NCBI RefSeq assembly: GCF_958298935.1
Contig: NC_084935.1
Span: forward strand, 134,001-198,000
DNA: 64,000 bases
Reading direction: 5' to 3'
From: Phragmites australis
Lineage: Eukaryota > Streptophyta > Magnoliopsida > Poales > Poaceae
Under the pieces are notes generated by a model, which did no database searches, had not been told where the DNA came from, and saw only the letters and a program-made list of their open reading frames with translations. Shown here in pieces: positions 20,159 through 34,739 of this stretch; the first letter of the stretch is position 1; each line of letters opens with the position of its first letter. Position numbers and translations under genes: made by a program.

Positions 20159-21877
20159 GCATCCTAGCCATCCACTATGAGCAAAAGGCGCATCTCCAAA
20201 GGGGTAGAAGCCTCGTCGCTGATCGAAACCACGTAGCACCCCAGCCGTACCACAGTGAAGGATTTTTACGATGATGCCTCCAGGAAGGAAACGACGCCAA
20301 TAGCACCGTCATCGCCGATCCAGGAATTGGACTGAGTTTTCACCCAAAAAATCCAACTGGGTGGAAAGGGGAGGCACTTCAACAAACGCCTCCATGGAGG
20401 GGAAGGTGCCCGAGGGCGTCACCATCATCGGAATCCGATAGAAGCTGGGCAAGGCTTTCGCCTCAACCTCCACCAATCTACCCACTATGAAGGCAACCAG
20501 ACATTGACCGCACGGCCTCTGCAACGACCGTCGTCCTCACGGGCGCACCTCGCCATGAGGCATCCCGAACATCAAAGGTATCCCCGCGGGCCAGATCTGT
20601 GAGGGAATAGATAGGTTTGTCAAGGGGAGGAGACCACGCACCAGGCAGCCAACGATGACCGTAGCGTGAGGGGCTGGCAGCCACAACAGCACACACAAGC
20701 CGACCAGGAAAGGGCAAGCTCCTTTGGGTTCAGAGCTCTGGAGGAGCAGCAACCCACCGGCATGGAGAAGCCATCGACGACACCTCCAGCAGATCTACAA
20801 CTGTCGAGAGTGAATGAGGAGATGAACCCATGAAGAAGAGCAGACCCGCAACTGTCGGGAGCAAAGGCGGCACTGGATCTGCAACTCGAGAAAGAACGGT
20901 GGCACCAAAGAGAAGTTCTAAGCGGCGGTGACTCGAGGGACGGAAGGGGTGCTGTCGGATTTGTCCTGCTTCTTGTTGGCGGAGAGCAACAGCACCAAGA
21001 ATGGGTCTTGTTTCTTGTCGGTAGAGTGCAGATTAGCAGGCTACAACAGCAGCAGGGCAGATCAGTAGCTGCATGGATGACAACAACCTTCCCTACCTTT
21101 CATTCACGACTGAACAATAGCGCAAAGACAGCAATCGCTGATGCAGATCAGTAGCAGCAGGGCAGCAGATCAGAGGTGCGATGGTGGGTTGGCGGCTCGA
21201 GCGGCGTGGTGGTGCAACTAGGGCAAAGGAGCGCGGGCAACCCTATCGGGGGAAAGCCCCCCACAGTCGTCCTTGTCACTACGTAGGCTTCCGACAATCG
21301 ACTCAGACGACGGCGAGGTAGGAGGAGGTGATGGTGCTAGGGGTGTGGAGCCGCCCGAGTTTCTTTTGGGAGCAATGTGGGGGCGTGGGAAGAAGAGTTT
21401 CCCGTATTTCAATAGTATAATATTAGATCGAGGCAATAACCTTCACACTAGTCCTATGGCATAAGAAATTGCCAATAAAAAAGAACAAACTGAAAGGTGA
21501 AAAACTGACAATAGTACTTACTTTTATAAGTCATAATTATATCAAACTCTAACTGCCCAAATGCATGGTCACTTGTCTAGTTCTCATTAAAACACGTCCA
21601 TCAATTCAAGCGACGACTAGTCGGCAACAAGCTCCTCTGTTAAGCCACCAGACGAGGAATGCCTCCTTTTGCACCTCCTATAGCCCATGCCGGAGAGGGG
21701 GGAGCCAGTAGAACCACGGACGGAAGTGATGATGACAACCATGGAGCACTCGGCCTTCCTTCCGCCTGAAGATGCCATCCAACCCTCCGACCACCACTCT
21801 CTCTATTCTGTGTAATTTGTTTCTGATATGTCTATTTGTGCATTGGGAACGCACGAGATGAGAGCAAAGCAAGAAAA
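20159..21877. other. Degraded GC-rich repeat, no intact gene
   Basis: Reading frames are short and broken. The minus strand has coding-like patches (for example near 20480-20700) with stops and frame changes. The CGTCGTTTCCTTCCTGGAGG motif (minus, near 20280-20300) resembles repetitive retroelement leaders of grasses, from memory only. AT content rises after 21400. Confidence 0.35.
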
Positions 21878-21947
21878 CCGTTGCTTCTTTCTAGTACACT
21901 AGGTTTACAAATTTGTTTGAGGTCCGAAAATCGAACCTAGCCATTTT

Positions 21948-22930
21948 CCAAAATTCGCGAATATCAGAAAATTCAATTGAAATTTAGCCAAATTCATAAA
22001 TCAGAGACAAAATTTGAGCAAATCAAGCATTTGGTAACCGACCAAATTCAACCGAAAATCGATCGCATTTCCTGCATTTCGTTTGTGATCGAAAACCGTT
22101 CGGTTTTATCAAATTTCAGTAAAGTAAAAAAAACCCCCAAAAATAGCTAAACATTGTAAAATCGATAACTAATTCATCTGAGCTTCAAATCAAGTGAAAC
22201 AAATTTTGTTAGTTTCTTTGTAACATGATATACTCGTGAAAACATTGTATATTTTTTGTGAGAAAATATATTTGCTAAACCTAGTTAAATGCGTGGTTAA
22301 TTCTTTGCTTATCTAAAAATCATAAAACCAATTTTTTTAGTCTTCTTACATGATTCTATGTATTTTAAAAATACATTAAATCATGAAATAGTTATTGTAA
22401 CATGTAGGATTGAGTAAATGTGTTGCAACTAGATTAATTTATAACTAACCCATCACACCTCCAAAAATTAGTGAACCACTTTTATTAGTTTACTTATACT
22501 ATTATTTATGCATAAAAAATAATGTTAGATATGAAAAAGTTAATTACAGTGTTGTTTGTTAACATGTTCACTTTATACTTGTAAATTTTGTAAAAATAAT
22601 GAAGAAATTAATATAACTCTAAATGAAGTGAAATCAATTTTATAGTTCCTCTTAAGGACATCCTACACAAAAAAATGTTTTTACACGTTAAGATTTTTTT
22701 TAACATGAGTTAATAAATGAGCTGCACATTTCAACTTTTTTTTTTTCAAACTTTCTCCTTATAAAATATGATGCAAACGACATTATTTTCTATTTTTTCA
22801 CATAAAACCTTAGAATTTTTGTAATTTTTATTTTTTTTTCATTTTTTTGAATTCAAATAAAAATTTGATCAATTTCAGAATTCGGTGTGGACCGAATTAA
22901 CCGAATATCAAAGAATTTTGGAACCCTGCT
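21948..22930. repeat. AT-rich dispersed repeat, copy A
   Basis: About 1 kb of AT-rich DNA with TTCCAAAATTC near the left end and its inverted partner GAATTTTGGAA near the right end (about 22913-22923), suggesting an old terminal-inverted-repeat element. The part at 22260-22755 matches copy B at 50023-50484, including ATTTGCTAAACCTAGTTAAA and CATGAAATAGTTAT. Confidence 0.55.
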
Positions 22931-24147
22931 AAGTACATCATATACCATATACACATATATGTACAAATCAGGTCCGGAGCTCTCATTCGATCTACACGTA
23001 CAGTTCAACAATTAACGTTGAAACATAATAATATACGCAAGGAACAAAAGTGTGATTTCTGGCAAGTACCAGTAGTACCAAATTAAACACAGAGTAGCAA
23101 GCACGGAATTCGGTTTGAAGAAGAACCTTGGCTGCAATCCCACCTTACTATGAGAGGAACGATAATATATTATTCACTTTTTTTTAAGGTAAAAGACGGC
23201 GCTTTATTAAACGAAAACAAGAATAGTCAGTACAGATTATTGTGACACTGAGAAGCTGCCCACCGTAAGCCAACTACAGTGCAGTGTAGTGCAGTTGTGC
23301 TGCCATATCGACAACTGATCCAAGACTAGACCACACATGACAAACACACAACAGTACCGTTCAGACATTACCAGTTCAGTATTGTACATGCTTGGGGAGT
23401 TACAGATACTTGAGCATGACTTGACTCCCTGCTAGGGCGATTAGTGCTAACTTTTAATAAGAGAGTATATTTTTTAAAATTTATATGGGTCATAATTTTG
23501 CATATTTAAGAGCTGGTACTTGCTACTCTAACAGACCTCACTTCAACATGTGAGGTATGAAAAATTATGATCAATAGAATCTATATAAATTTAAAAAAAT
23601 ATGCTCATAGCTAAGAGTCTGTATTAGTTCTAACTATTGAAGAGGTTGTAGATAGAATCACAGTCCACCTGGAGTCAGTCACGTGCTTCTTCTATACTCA
23701 AAACATGATCACAGTTGTTATCTTTCCCTTATGGGACTTTGGAGGAGCAATTAGGGGCATCTGCAGCTCTTGCTGCCTGCTGGGCATCCATGTTTTTGAG
23801 CAATTAGGGGCATCAGAGCTCTAACAGTTGGCTCCTCTAAAGTTTCCAGCATTGTCTCCTTTGAATTGTTTTTCTGGAGGGTTTGCGTTCCGGGCCGGCC
23901 TTCCTTCCTTCCTTCCTTCCCGTGAATTGGCCTGGCCTGGCCTGGGGGCCCTTTCTTCTTCCCTCGTCTCCGCCGCCACCGACCGACTCGACCACACATC
24001 TCCTCTCTCTCTCTTCTTTACTGGGATGGGATGGGAATATGGGATGGGATGGAATTGGAAGCTTGCTCTCCTAATCTTCTAGCAGTATTCTTCTGCTCGG
24101 GGTATGTACAAGACGACAAGACAAGACAAGACTAGAGAAGAGGACCA
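22931..24147. other. Intergenic DNA and promoter of the DUF155 gene
   Basis: Nothing coding is seen. 23180-23220 has a T-rich run then AAGACGGCGCTTTATTAAAC, which reverse-complemented looks like the 3' tail of a retroposed element. 23902-23922 is a CTTC microsatellite. 24026-24055 is a GGGAT-rich tract. The last 200 bp would hold the DUF155 promoter and leader. Confidence 0.45.
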
Positions 24148-27100
24148 ATGGAGCTCTCGAGGATCCAAACCCTCCTCCGCCCCCTCCTCCGCCGCCGCCT
24201 CCCGGCCCGCTCCAGAACCTTCCAAACCCTAGCCCACTCCCCACCCCGCCCGCGCCGCCTCCCTCCCCACCATCCCATTCCCTCTCCTCATCGCGCCCCG
24301 CTCATCCTCCTCCGCCCCTTCGCCTCCGTCTCCCCGGCCCCGGCCCCGGCCCCCGGGAGTCACCACCTCGACTGCAAGGACCACGGGCCCCCGCCTGCGC
24401 CCTTGCCGCCGCCCGAGGACCTAACCTCCGACGACGAGGCCTACTACCACGAGCATCTGCTTGAGGTCGCGCAGGAGGAGCAGACCCGGGTCGTCCCCGT
24501 CAAGGCATTCTTCCTCTGCACCAGGTTCTCTTCTCTTCTCTTCTCTTCTCTTCTCTTCTCTTCTCTTGTTGGGGTTTCGGATTCCGTGGTGAACTGAATT
24601 AATCCTGATGATGATTGTCATTCTCGTCCTTCCCTGGGCCGGGGCCTCGCAGTATCGACCTGAGGAGCCTCCAGTCCCAGAATTCGTTCAATGTTATCCC
24701 ACCCACATCGCGTGCCACCAACTACGTCGTCCTCAGATACTACGATGTCAAGGGAGACCCCGAGGTAAAGTGGAAATCCTGCTTTCTTTACGCGCCGATT
24801 TGTGCTGCTCCATGCCTCTCGTTATCATGGAATCCGATGTTGAGTTACCATGGTTTGCAAAGTGCTTAGACTACAATCTAACGGTCAAACTGAAAACTCT
24901 TCAAGTATCTTTTCTCCGGGAGCTTTTCAGAGTTCAAAATCAAAGGAAGTAAATACCCTGCTTTGCTTCATTTTTTCTTTTATTTGTGTAATGTTCAATT
25001 GGAACGCTACAGTCTGATGAATTTAAGTGTTCACTGCAGTCTCTGCGCCTGATACTGTAAATTACGTTTTTTATGCTGTGCTTTGTTTGTCATAGCGGCA
25101 TTGGCATACCATCACAGTTTCCCCCCTCTTTTGTATGCCTGTAAAATCAGACTTAATGTGGAGCATATATATGCATAATTGTCCTTTGCATTTGCAACTT
25201 CCTACGTTTTGTGTTCTCTATTTGCTTGAACATATAACAGTACACGGTAAAGTATCATTTAGATCACGACAAAATGCTTTGGAATATGTTCAGAGTTGTA
25301 GAAGAGTATCTAAGAGCTCCATGCTTGACCTGCTTAACTGGTTTTGTATGTTAGGATACATTTGCAGCTGCCTTCTATTATATTTGTATAATATGTTCAT
25401 ATAATGCTCATGGAGAGTTCATTGTCTTCTATTTACTATAAGATAAAGCTGGTTATAGCATCATTGCTAGTCATTATGTGATTGCACCTCCGCTTCTTAA
25501 TAAGGGGATGGTGTTTACTTTCTTAGATTGTTTAGTAAGGAGCTAGCTGAGAGTAGAGACTTACTCGTTTGGTTTTATCTCGTTATTTCAAGGGTTTCAA
25601 GTCTGGTGTCATTGATGAGAGCCATTGCCACTATATGGTGGTTTTCCAATATGGTTCCATTGTGCTGTTCAATGTTTCTGATCACGAAGCAGATGGATAC
25701 CTAAAAATTGTCGAGAAGCATGCATCAGGCTTACTTCCAGAGATGCGAAAAGATGGTAAGCTCTTAATTCAATTTGACACAAGAATACTTGCCCTGAAGT
25801 AATAGAATTTCTCTTTCTTTGTCTGGTTTGAATGTTATCAATCTTTTCCATGCATTAGTACTATCGTAAAAATTAATAATGACAAATCAAAACTGGAATA
25901 TGGATACCTGGAGCTGTTCCTCGGTCATGACAAAAGGTGATCTCATTTAAGTAGAAATATATCTCTAGTCTAGTCTATCTAGTATATAAAACACGAATTG
26001 GTTCCCGCGTCACCTCCACCCCTACTCTCCTCCCATCTAATAAAACCCCCTAAAATTTGAATAATTTATCCACTTCCCTCGTCCTCCAGCCTCCCGTCTT
26101 GTTACCGGCTACGGATGAGTCGGTTTTACTAATGAAAATAAATGAAGAAATTAGGAGGGAAATTAGTGGATAATCTCCTCGTCGATCCCATCTGAAATCA
26201 AACTACGACATTGCTTCCAACGTATTTGTTCGGCGATACTCCCATGACTCATCCACATCTCCATACCTTGAGTTTATGCTTGATGTTATCATATCCAATA
26301 TTTGCGTTTTCGTTGCAACATATGAGCACTTAGCTAGTCCCATTATAAGAGGCATCTATAGAAAGGTTACACTCTTCATTGTGTATTTTCCATGATATCT
26401 GGAATTATAATTTTCCATGATATCTGGATTTTATAATTTCCAGTCCATTGAAGATGGTGCCCAAACTTTATGAGAAGTTTTATGGCGAGAGAATTTGTGT
26501 TGGGGTTTGCCATCTCGTTGCATTGTTTTGCAAAGAGCACATAGCTTCTGATCTAGGAACTAGAAATTTAATGAACCTATCTGCATGGTATCTACGTTTG
26601 CTATTCCTCCCCACTTTTTCCGATGTGACTGCTATTGTGTCATCTAATCACACAACCTTAAAATCTTCAACTGCAGATTATGCAGTTGTGGAGAAGCCTA
26701 CCTTGGAGACATGGATGCAGGGTGGGCTTGACCATATCGTGCTTAGGGACCTGAGTGTTGATGGAATACGTACAATTGGAAGTGTCCTTGGTCAGAGTAT
26801 TGCGCTTGACTATTATATCCGTCAAGTAAGTACAGGTCAATTGCACACCTGTTGTTATGGTGCTTTGAAAAGTTTATTTAGTTATCTTCGTTGATAGGTG
26901 GATGGGATGGTAGCTGAGTTCACGGATATCAATCGTGGAATGGAAAAGACTGGCACCTTCACTATGGAGAGGAAAAAGCTTTTCCAGCTTGTAGGAAAGG
27001 CTAACTCTAACTTGGCAGATGTTATTCTTAAGCTTGGACTCTTTGAGAGGTAATCATGGCATCATGCTGAGAAGTAATCGTCTAAATTTTATTGCCTGTC

Positions 27101-28239
27101 GAAATATATGGTTGTTCTGTGGTTACACGTCCAAGAATGCATGTTGACATGTGTCTGTTACACAAATCTTTTACATGGTGCATGGTAAATTATTTCCTAG
27201 TTGCGATCTCCTAATTGCAAACAAACTATAAAATATTCCTTGTTCCATTCCCGACAATAAATGATAAACTTTTGTCCTGTCCTTCTTAAAACGTTTTGTA
27301 ATTTTGTTGCATATCATTTGACACTACCTGTGCTATTGTGCTTTGATCACCACATGTCCCTTCTGTCTAAGAAGCAGCTGTTGCATACTTGCATCCTCTA
27401 GTCAGACATGTATTCTGGTGTCCATGAAGCTGCTGCTTAGTGCAATTGTATCAGAGATTAGCTTTCGCTTTGTTTTTAGTTTACCTTAAGTTTTGTGTAA
27501 TGCTGTACATCTGGCTAAAATAGATGGAAAAGGATAGAACTTGCATAATTGTTGTCAAATTTAAATACCAAATTACTATTCAAGTGTCACATGAATGTCA
27601 GGTAGTATTCCTTTCACTTTCATTTGCAAAGATCTTCTGACATTAGTTGCGTTATAGTATCTGTTGGCCACAATAATGTTTGTTATTTGGTCTTCCTTTC
27701 TGTGACTTAAAAAAGATTATTATTGGTTCAATTTTATCCCAGCACTGTCTTGTCTGAAATCTGGATTGGACTGATCTTTAGCATGTAATATGTTATCTGT
27801 CATAGTTCTTCAATCTTTGATATTGAAAATGAACTCTATATTTGTGTATCTGTGTGCATTTATGTTAGAACCTCGTTGATTCCAGGTCTGACATTGCATG
27901 GAAAAATGCAAACTATGCTCAGATTTGGGAATACCTTCGAGACGAATATGAGTTAACCCAAAGATTTGGAAACCTTGATTTTAAGTTGAAATTTGTTGAG
28001 GTAAGAGTCACGTAGAACATTAATTTATCCATTATGCTAGAGACATATATGGTTCTTGTGTTTGTGTATTTTTCTGATCCCAGCACTTTTGGAATGCTTG
28101 TAATTTGCAGCACAACATCAGGTTTCTTCAGGAGATCCTTCAGAACAGGAAGTCAGATTTTCTGGAATGGCTTATCATCATCCTGATCAGTGTGGAGATC
28201 TTGATATCTGTTTATAACATCGTCCAGGAGCAGATGTAG
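24148..28239 (+). CDS. DUF155/RMD1 family protein, RETARDED ROOT GROWTH-like, mitochondrial
   Basis: Seven exons join in frame to 398 aa: 24148-24524, 24653-24764, 25593-25755, 26677-26825, 26898-27049, 27886-28000 and 28111-28239. The first 70 residues are Arg/Ser/Pro-rich with few acids, fitting a mitochondrial presequence. The DUF155 core then reads VVLRYYDVKGD, SHCHYMVVFQYGSIVLFN, KPTLETWMQGGLD and GLFERSDIAWKNANYAQIW. One transmembrane helix lies at the C-terminus (about residues 376-394), as in this family. Family members are inner-membrane or matrix proteins needed for mitochondrial translation or root growth; the biochemical role is inferred only. The join between exons 1 and 2 is at an AG/T serine codon. 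Intron 1 opens with a TTCTC microsatellite and intron 3 holds a Helitron-like insertion. Which paralogue (RRG or RRL) is unsettled. Confidence 0.88.
24526..24567. repeat. TTCTC microsatellite in intron 1
   Basis: About eight tandem TTCTC units immediately after the exon 1 donor of the DUF155 gene. The donor GTTCTC overlaps the repeat start. Confidence 0.8.
25962..26337 (+). mobile_element. Small non-autonomous Helitron in intron 3
   Basis: It begins TCTCTAGTCTAG..TATATAAAACACGAATTGG and ends GTTGCAACATATGAGCACTTAGCTAG, matching the grass Helitron TC start and CTAG end. The flanking bases are A (25961) and T (26338), the expected insertion site. A short palindrome GTTGCAAC lies about 20 bp before the end, as the remnant of the terminal hairpin. 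At 376 bp it has no coding capacity. Confidence 0.55.
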
Positions 28240-28661
28240 CTCCTTCGGTTACAGGATTCGTTGCTGGGACTGAAGCCTCGTCAGAGCCACAGCGACACGA
28301 ATCACATGTTTTTGTGGTAGCCTTTTTGTAAAGAAGAATACTTGCGAGTAGATCCGATTCTTGATGAATGATCACATAGTTTTTGGGGGTGGGGGGAGAA
28401 ATTAAGGCTGCGTTTGGTAATATCTTTGAGGTGATTTAGCTAGGACATGTCAACACTTTGCAAAGGCTGTTGCTGTGTTCCTCAGGAGATAGTTAACACT
28501 AACACAGGTGTTTGCTTTCCACTGTTGCTGTGTTGGATGAAGGGAATCAATCGTATGAAAAGTATAGTGCTTTGGGTGAGTCTTGGTGATATATATAGTG
28601 CTGTCACTTGCCGCTAGCCCGGATTGTCAGTCAAATCAAACGCAAGCCGCAAGTGAATGAG
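28240..28661 (+). other. 3' UTR and downstream of the DUF155 gene
   Basis: No further frame is seen. GGCTGCGTTTGGTAAT near 28409 resembles the end of a hAT-like MITE, but no partner end is visible. Bases 28654-28661 are the left target duplicate of the MITE that follows. Confidence 0.4.
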
Positions 28662-28947
28662 GGCCTGTTTGTTTCAGCTAGAGATTCTGAAAAGCAGCTT
28701 ATAAAAGCTGGATTGTTAAAAGCTGGATTGTGAAAAGTTTTTAGACTGTAGATTTTAAAAAAATTTAATAGACAGTTTAGTAAAATGGACTTTCACAATC
28801 TATCAAAAGCTGAGAAAAATCAGCTTCTCAGATTATCACAATCCAACCAGCAGATTTTAAAAAGCTATAACCAAAAGCTGACTGTTTGTTTCAGCTTCGG
28901 ATTATAAAAGCTGAAAACCAGAATCCGAAGCTGAAACAAACAGAGCC
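28662..28947. mobile_element. hAT-type MITE (286 bp)
   Basis: Terminal inverted repeats GGCCTGTTTGTTTCAGCT and the complement of AGCTGAAACAAACAGAGCC. It is flanked by 8-bp direct repeats TGAATGAG (28654-28661) and TGAATGAA (28948-28955) that match at 7 of 8. It has no coding capacity. Confidence 0.8.
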
Positions 28948-28955
28948 TGAATGAA

Positions 28956-30250
28956 GTGGACTGGAAAATGAATGCTTGCACCTGTGACGTGAACTCTGAT
29001 TGATGCCAGCCCGACCGGCTTTGCCTTTGGGAAAAGAAAGGGAATATTGCTGTGTCCTCGTCTGTTTACACTTGACAGCATGCTTGTGAGGTCTGTGGCA
29101 GACGTGGATCGCAGTGGCACGACGATGACGGTCTCTTCTCGTCTCGTTGCCAACCCTGGGCGGATATTTAATAGGTAGTGAAAGTTTTAGGCTATTATTT
29201 AGTTTATTTTGTTCTTAATTTAATTAGTGAAAGTTGGGTAGTTTTAGATCATTATTTACTTTATTTTTTCTTAACTTAATTAGTAGGAGTGAATCATCAT
29301 AGTTTTGAATCGATCCTATAATTAAAAAAATACAAAACCTGTATCTCTACAGTTGCCAAACTTGACGACGAGACGTCACCGGCGGTGAGCTCTCTCTATT
29401 ATGTTGGTTAGTCATAAGAGCCTGTTGGTTCACGGGTACTAGAGCATTCATGATAAGTTTTTTAAAGAAATATAGTACATCTCATAAAAGTATGTACGCA
29501 TTTACCTCGTAATACGAACACACTCATATAATTTTTACTAAAAATAAAAATATGAAATTTGAATATTGACGAAGTCATCTTAAATATCTTACTAAGAAAT
29601 ATTAACAAGTATTTCGCTTGTCACATGAAAACAAATCGTGACGCAGGGAGCATAAAGAAGAGCATGATATGCATTCACACGGACGTATGCACCGATAGCT
29701 GCTTGCACGATTACATTCATTTAATTTTAAAAGGATCCCATTTATCTATCCAAATCCAATGAAGGATTATGATAATGTTAATAAACTTTTTGAGATGAGA
29801 CTATTATGATAATGTTAATAAACTTTTTGAGATGAGACTATTAGAAATAGAAACATTAGGATGCAGGTCAATCGGGTGGCCATCTCGCCAATCCCTACCC
29901 ACCACGTGCCGGTCCTACCCGGAGGAATCTCTGCCGCGTTCACACACACCCTCGTCCCAAATTACCAAAAAGCCCGTCCTCCTGCCTCGGCTGCTCCGGC
30001 CGAGCCTCACTCACCTCAGCAGCCCGTCCTCTCTCTCTCTCTCATCCACGTCCACGCGTGAGTATAGGAGGAGGAGGACGAGGACGAGGGGCAGAAGCGT
30101 CACTTGGAGCCCCTGCCCCGCCGCTCCTTGGCGATCCATTTTTTTCTCCGGCCGGGACGGGCAGGGCACGTCGGTCCAATCCAATCGCGCCCGTCCAGAT
30201 TCAAAACTCCAATCGATCCCCAGGATCCAACGGCCCCGATCACCCTACTA
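28956..30250. other. Intergenic, AT-rich then GC-rich APX upstream region
   Basis: 29170-29290 holds two diverged copies of a segment of about 65 bp (AGTGAAAGTT..TTATTTAGTTTATTTT). 29766-29839 is an exact 37-bp tandem duplication. From about 29880 the composition becomes GC-rich toward the APX promoter. No gene is supported. Confidence 0.5.
29766..29839. repeat. Exact 37-bp tandem duplication
   Basis: Two identical units starting ATTATGATAATGTTAATAAA at 29766 and 29803. No difference means a recent slippage or duplication event. Confidence 0.9.
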
Positions 30251-30288
30251 GAAGCTTCCGGTGTGCGGCAAGTCTTGGCATATTTATA
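30251..30288 (+). promoter_or_regulatory. Heat-shock-element-like site and TATA of the APX gene
   Basis: GAAGCTTC (30251-30258) is a two-unit heat-shock-factor motif. TATTTATA (30281-30288) follows 22 bp later, about 120 bp before the ATG. Heat-shock elements are known in cytosolic APX promoters of other plants. A single two-unit site could be chance. Confidence 0.4.
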
Positions 30289-30406
30289 CCCACCCACCCA
30301 CCCACCCACGCAGCGGGCCATTCATTCCTGCTCCGCGCGTGGCCAAACCCAACCAACCCTCTTCGTCCCCGTTTCGCATCGGAGCGGAGAGAAGCGTCCG
30401 GCAGCC

Positions 30407-33484
<3,078 letters not shown>

Positions 33485-34739
33485 GGTGCTTCTAGAGCGA
33501 GGCGAGCCGACTTGTTGTCTTTGTGGGTGGTGGGGGTTCAAAAGACAAAGACCACTGCGAACAATAAGAGTGTGGCCGGCGGCTGCAATAAGCATTTGTG
33601 GGTCTGATGTGAGGCCATCTATTGCATTGTGTACTGTGTTCCGTTGGATTTCCTTTCCTTTCCTTTCCGCTTCATGATGATGATGATGCCTTGATGTGAA
33701 GGGCGTATTGTAAAACTGTGTGACCATTGGTTCCCTCCTTGGTCTTTTACTATTTATCTCCGAGGACTGCTTCTTGTATGGTTTGTTTATTTTTGCATTG
33801 CTAGTCTTGGTTTGTGATCAATGTCTATCTTGATAATTGCCTTTTTGCTGAAGCTGGTTCAATTACGGATGAATCTATTCTGTTGTCTCACGCTGGTACA
33901 GAGATAGTCGAAATTGAGATCTCGATATCGCAAGGAATGGCACAGTCACAAGTCGGCGTTACATTTACCGGCACCCTATCTGGAAAAAATTCAGTTTGCC
34001 CAATTTGAACCGAAGCCCAAAAGAATCGGAACGGAACAATCAGTTTCTCCTCTCTGTCTGTCTGTCTGAAGGGGCGATCAGCGTCAATCAATCAGGTCCT
34101 TGCACGAGACCGAGCGCTAGCTTGGATGGCAGGCAAAGCCGCCGGAGTGCGCCCGAGCCTGCCCTCGTTCGCGCGGGTCCCCACGGCGGTTTTTCCAAGT
34201 AGCTGGAGTGTTCGGAATTAGTTGGAATTAGATAATCATATTATTTTTTATTTTGTTTTTTTTTTATTTTATCTTATCTTGAACAGTTTTTTTTTTTTTG
34301 AAAAATTGTAAAGGTAAAATAGAGATAATTCCGTCTTAAATAAAATGACTTTGAGAATCTCTTTACGACCGTGAAATGAAATTATTGAAACGCTGAAGGG
34401 AACGAAAATCCTATTGTAAAAAGATTCTAGATTCTTTAAAAAAATCGTTAAAGATAATCTTAGATTAGTACATATGTGTGTTTAGTGTTACTATACGATT
34501 TTACGTCTTGTGTTTTTTAATCTCGTTCTAATGTGTGTATAGACGTGTATGTGTCTGAGTATTGTATGAGTGTGAGGTGTGTAAGTATGCGTCGTCCTCG
34601 TTGTACTCATAAAAAAATCAGGTCCTTGAACTGTTGAGGACTCGAGGAAGTCGAACGCCTGCGCCGCCGCCATCGTCCTCAACGAACTAACCTCAACACA
34701 GGCCCCCTCCTCGCCGCCGTTCAAGACAAGACAACCGGC
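33485..34739. other. APX 3' UTR and intergenic DNA before the dehydratase gene
   Basis: APX 3' UTR to roughly 33800. 34085-34200 is GC-rich without a supported frame. 34240-34470 is AT-rich with T and A runs. 34500-34615 has TGTGTG-rich sequence. The final 100 bp should hold the leader of the next gene. No gene is seen. Confidence 0.45.

Noticed and set aside
20478..20717. Minus-strand coding-like patch
   Set aside because: Interrupted by stops and frame changes within 250 bp, and matches what I recall of repetitive retroelement leaders rather than a gene.
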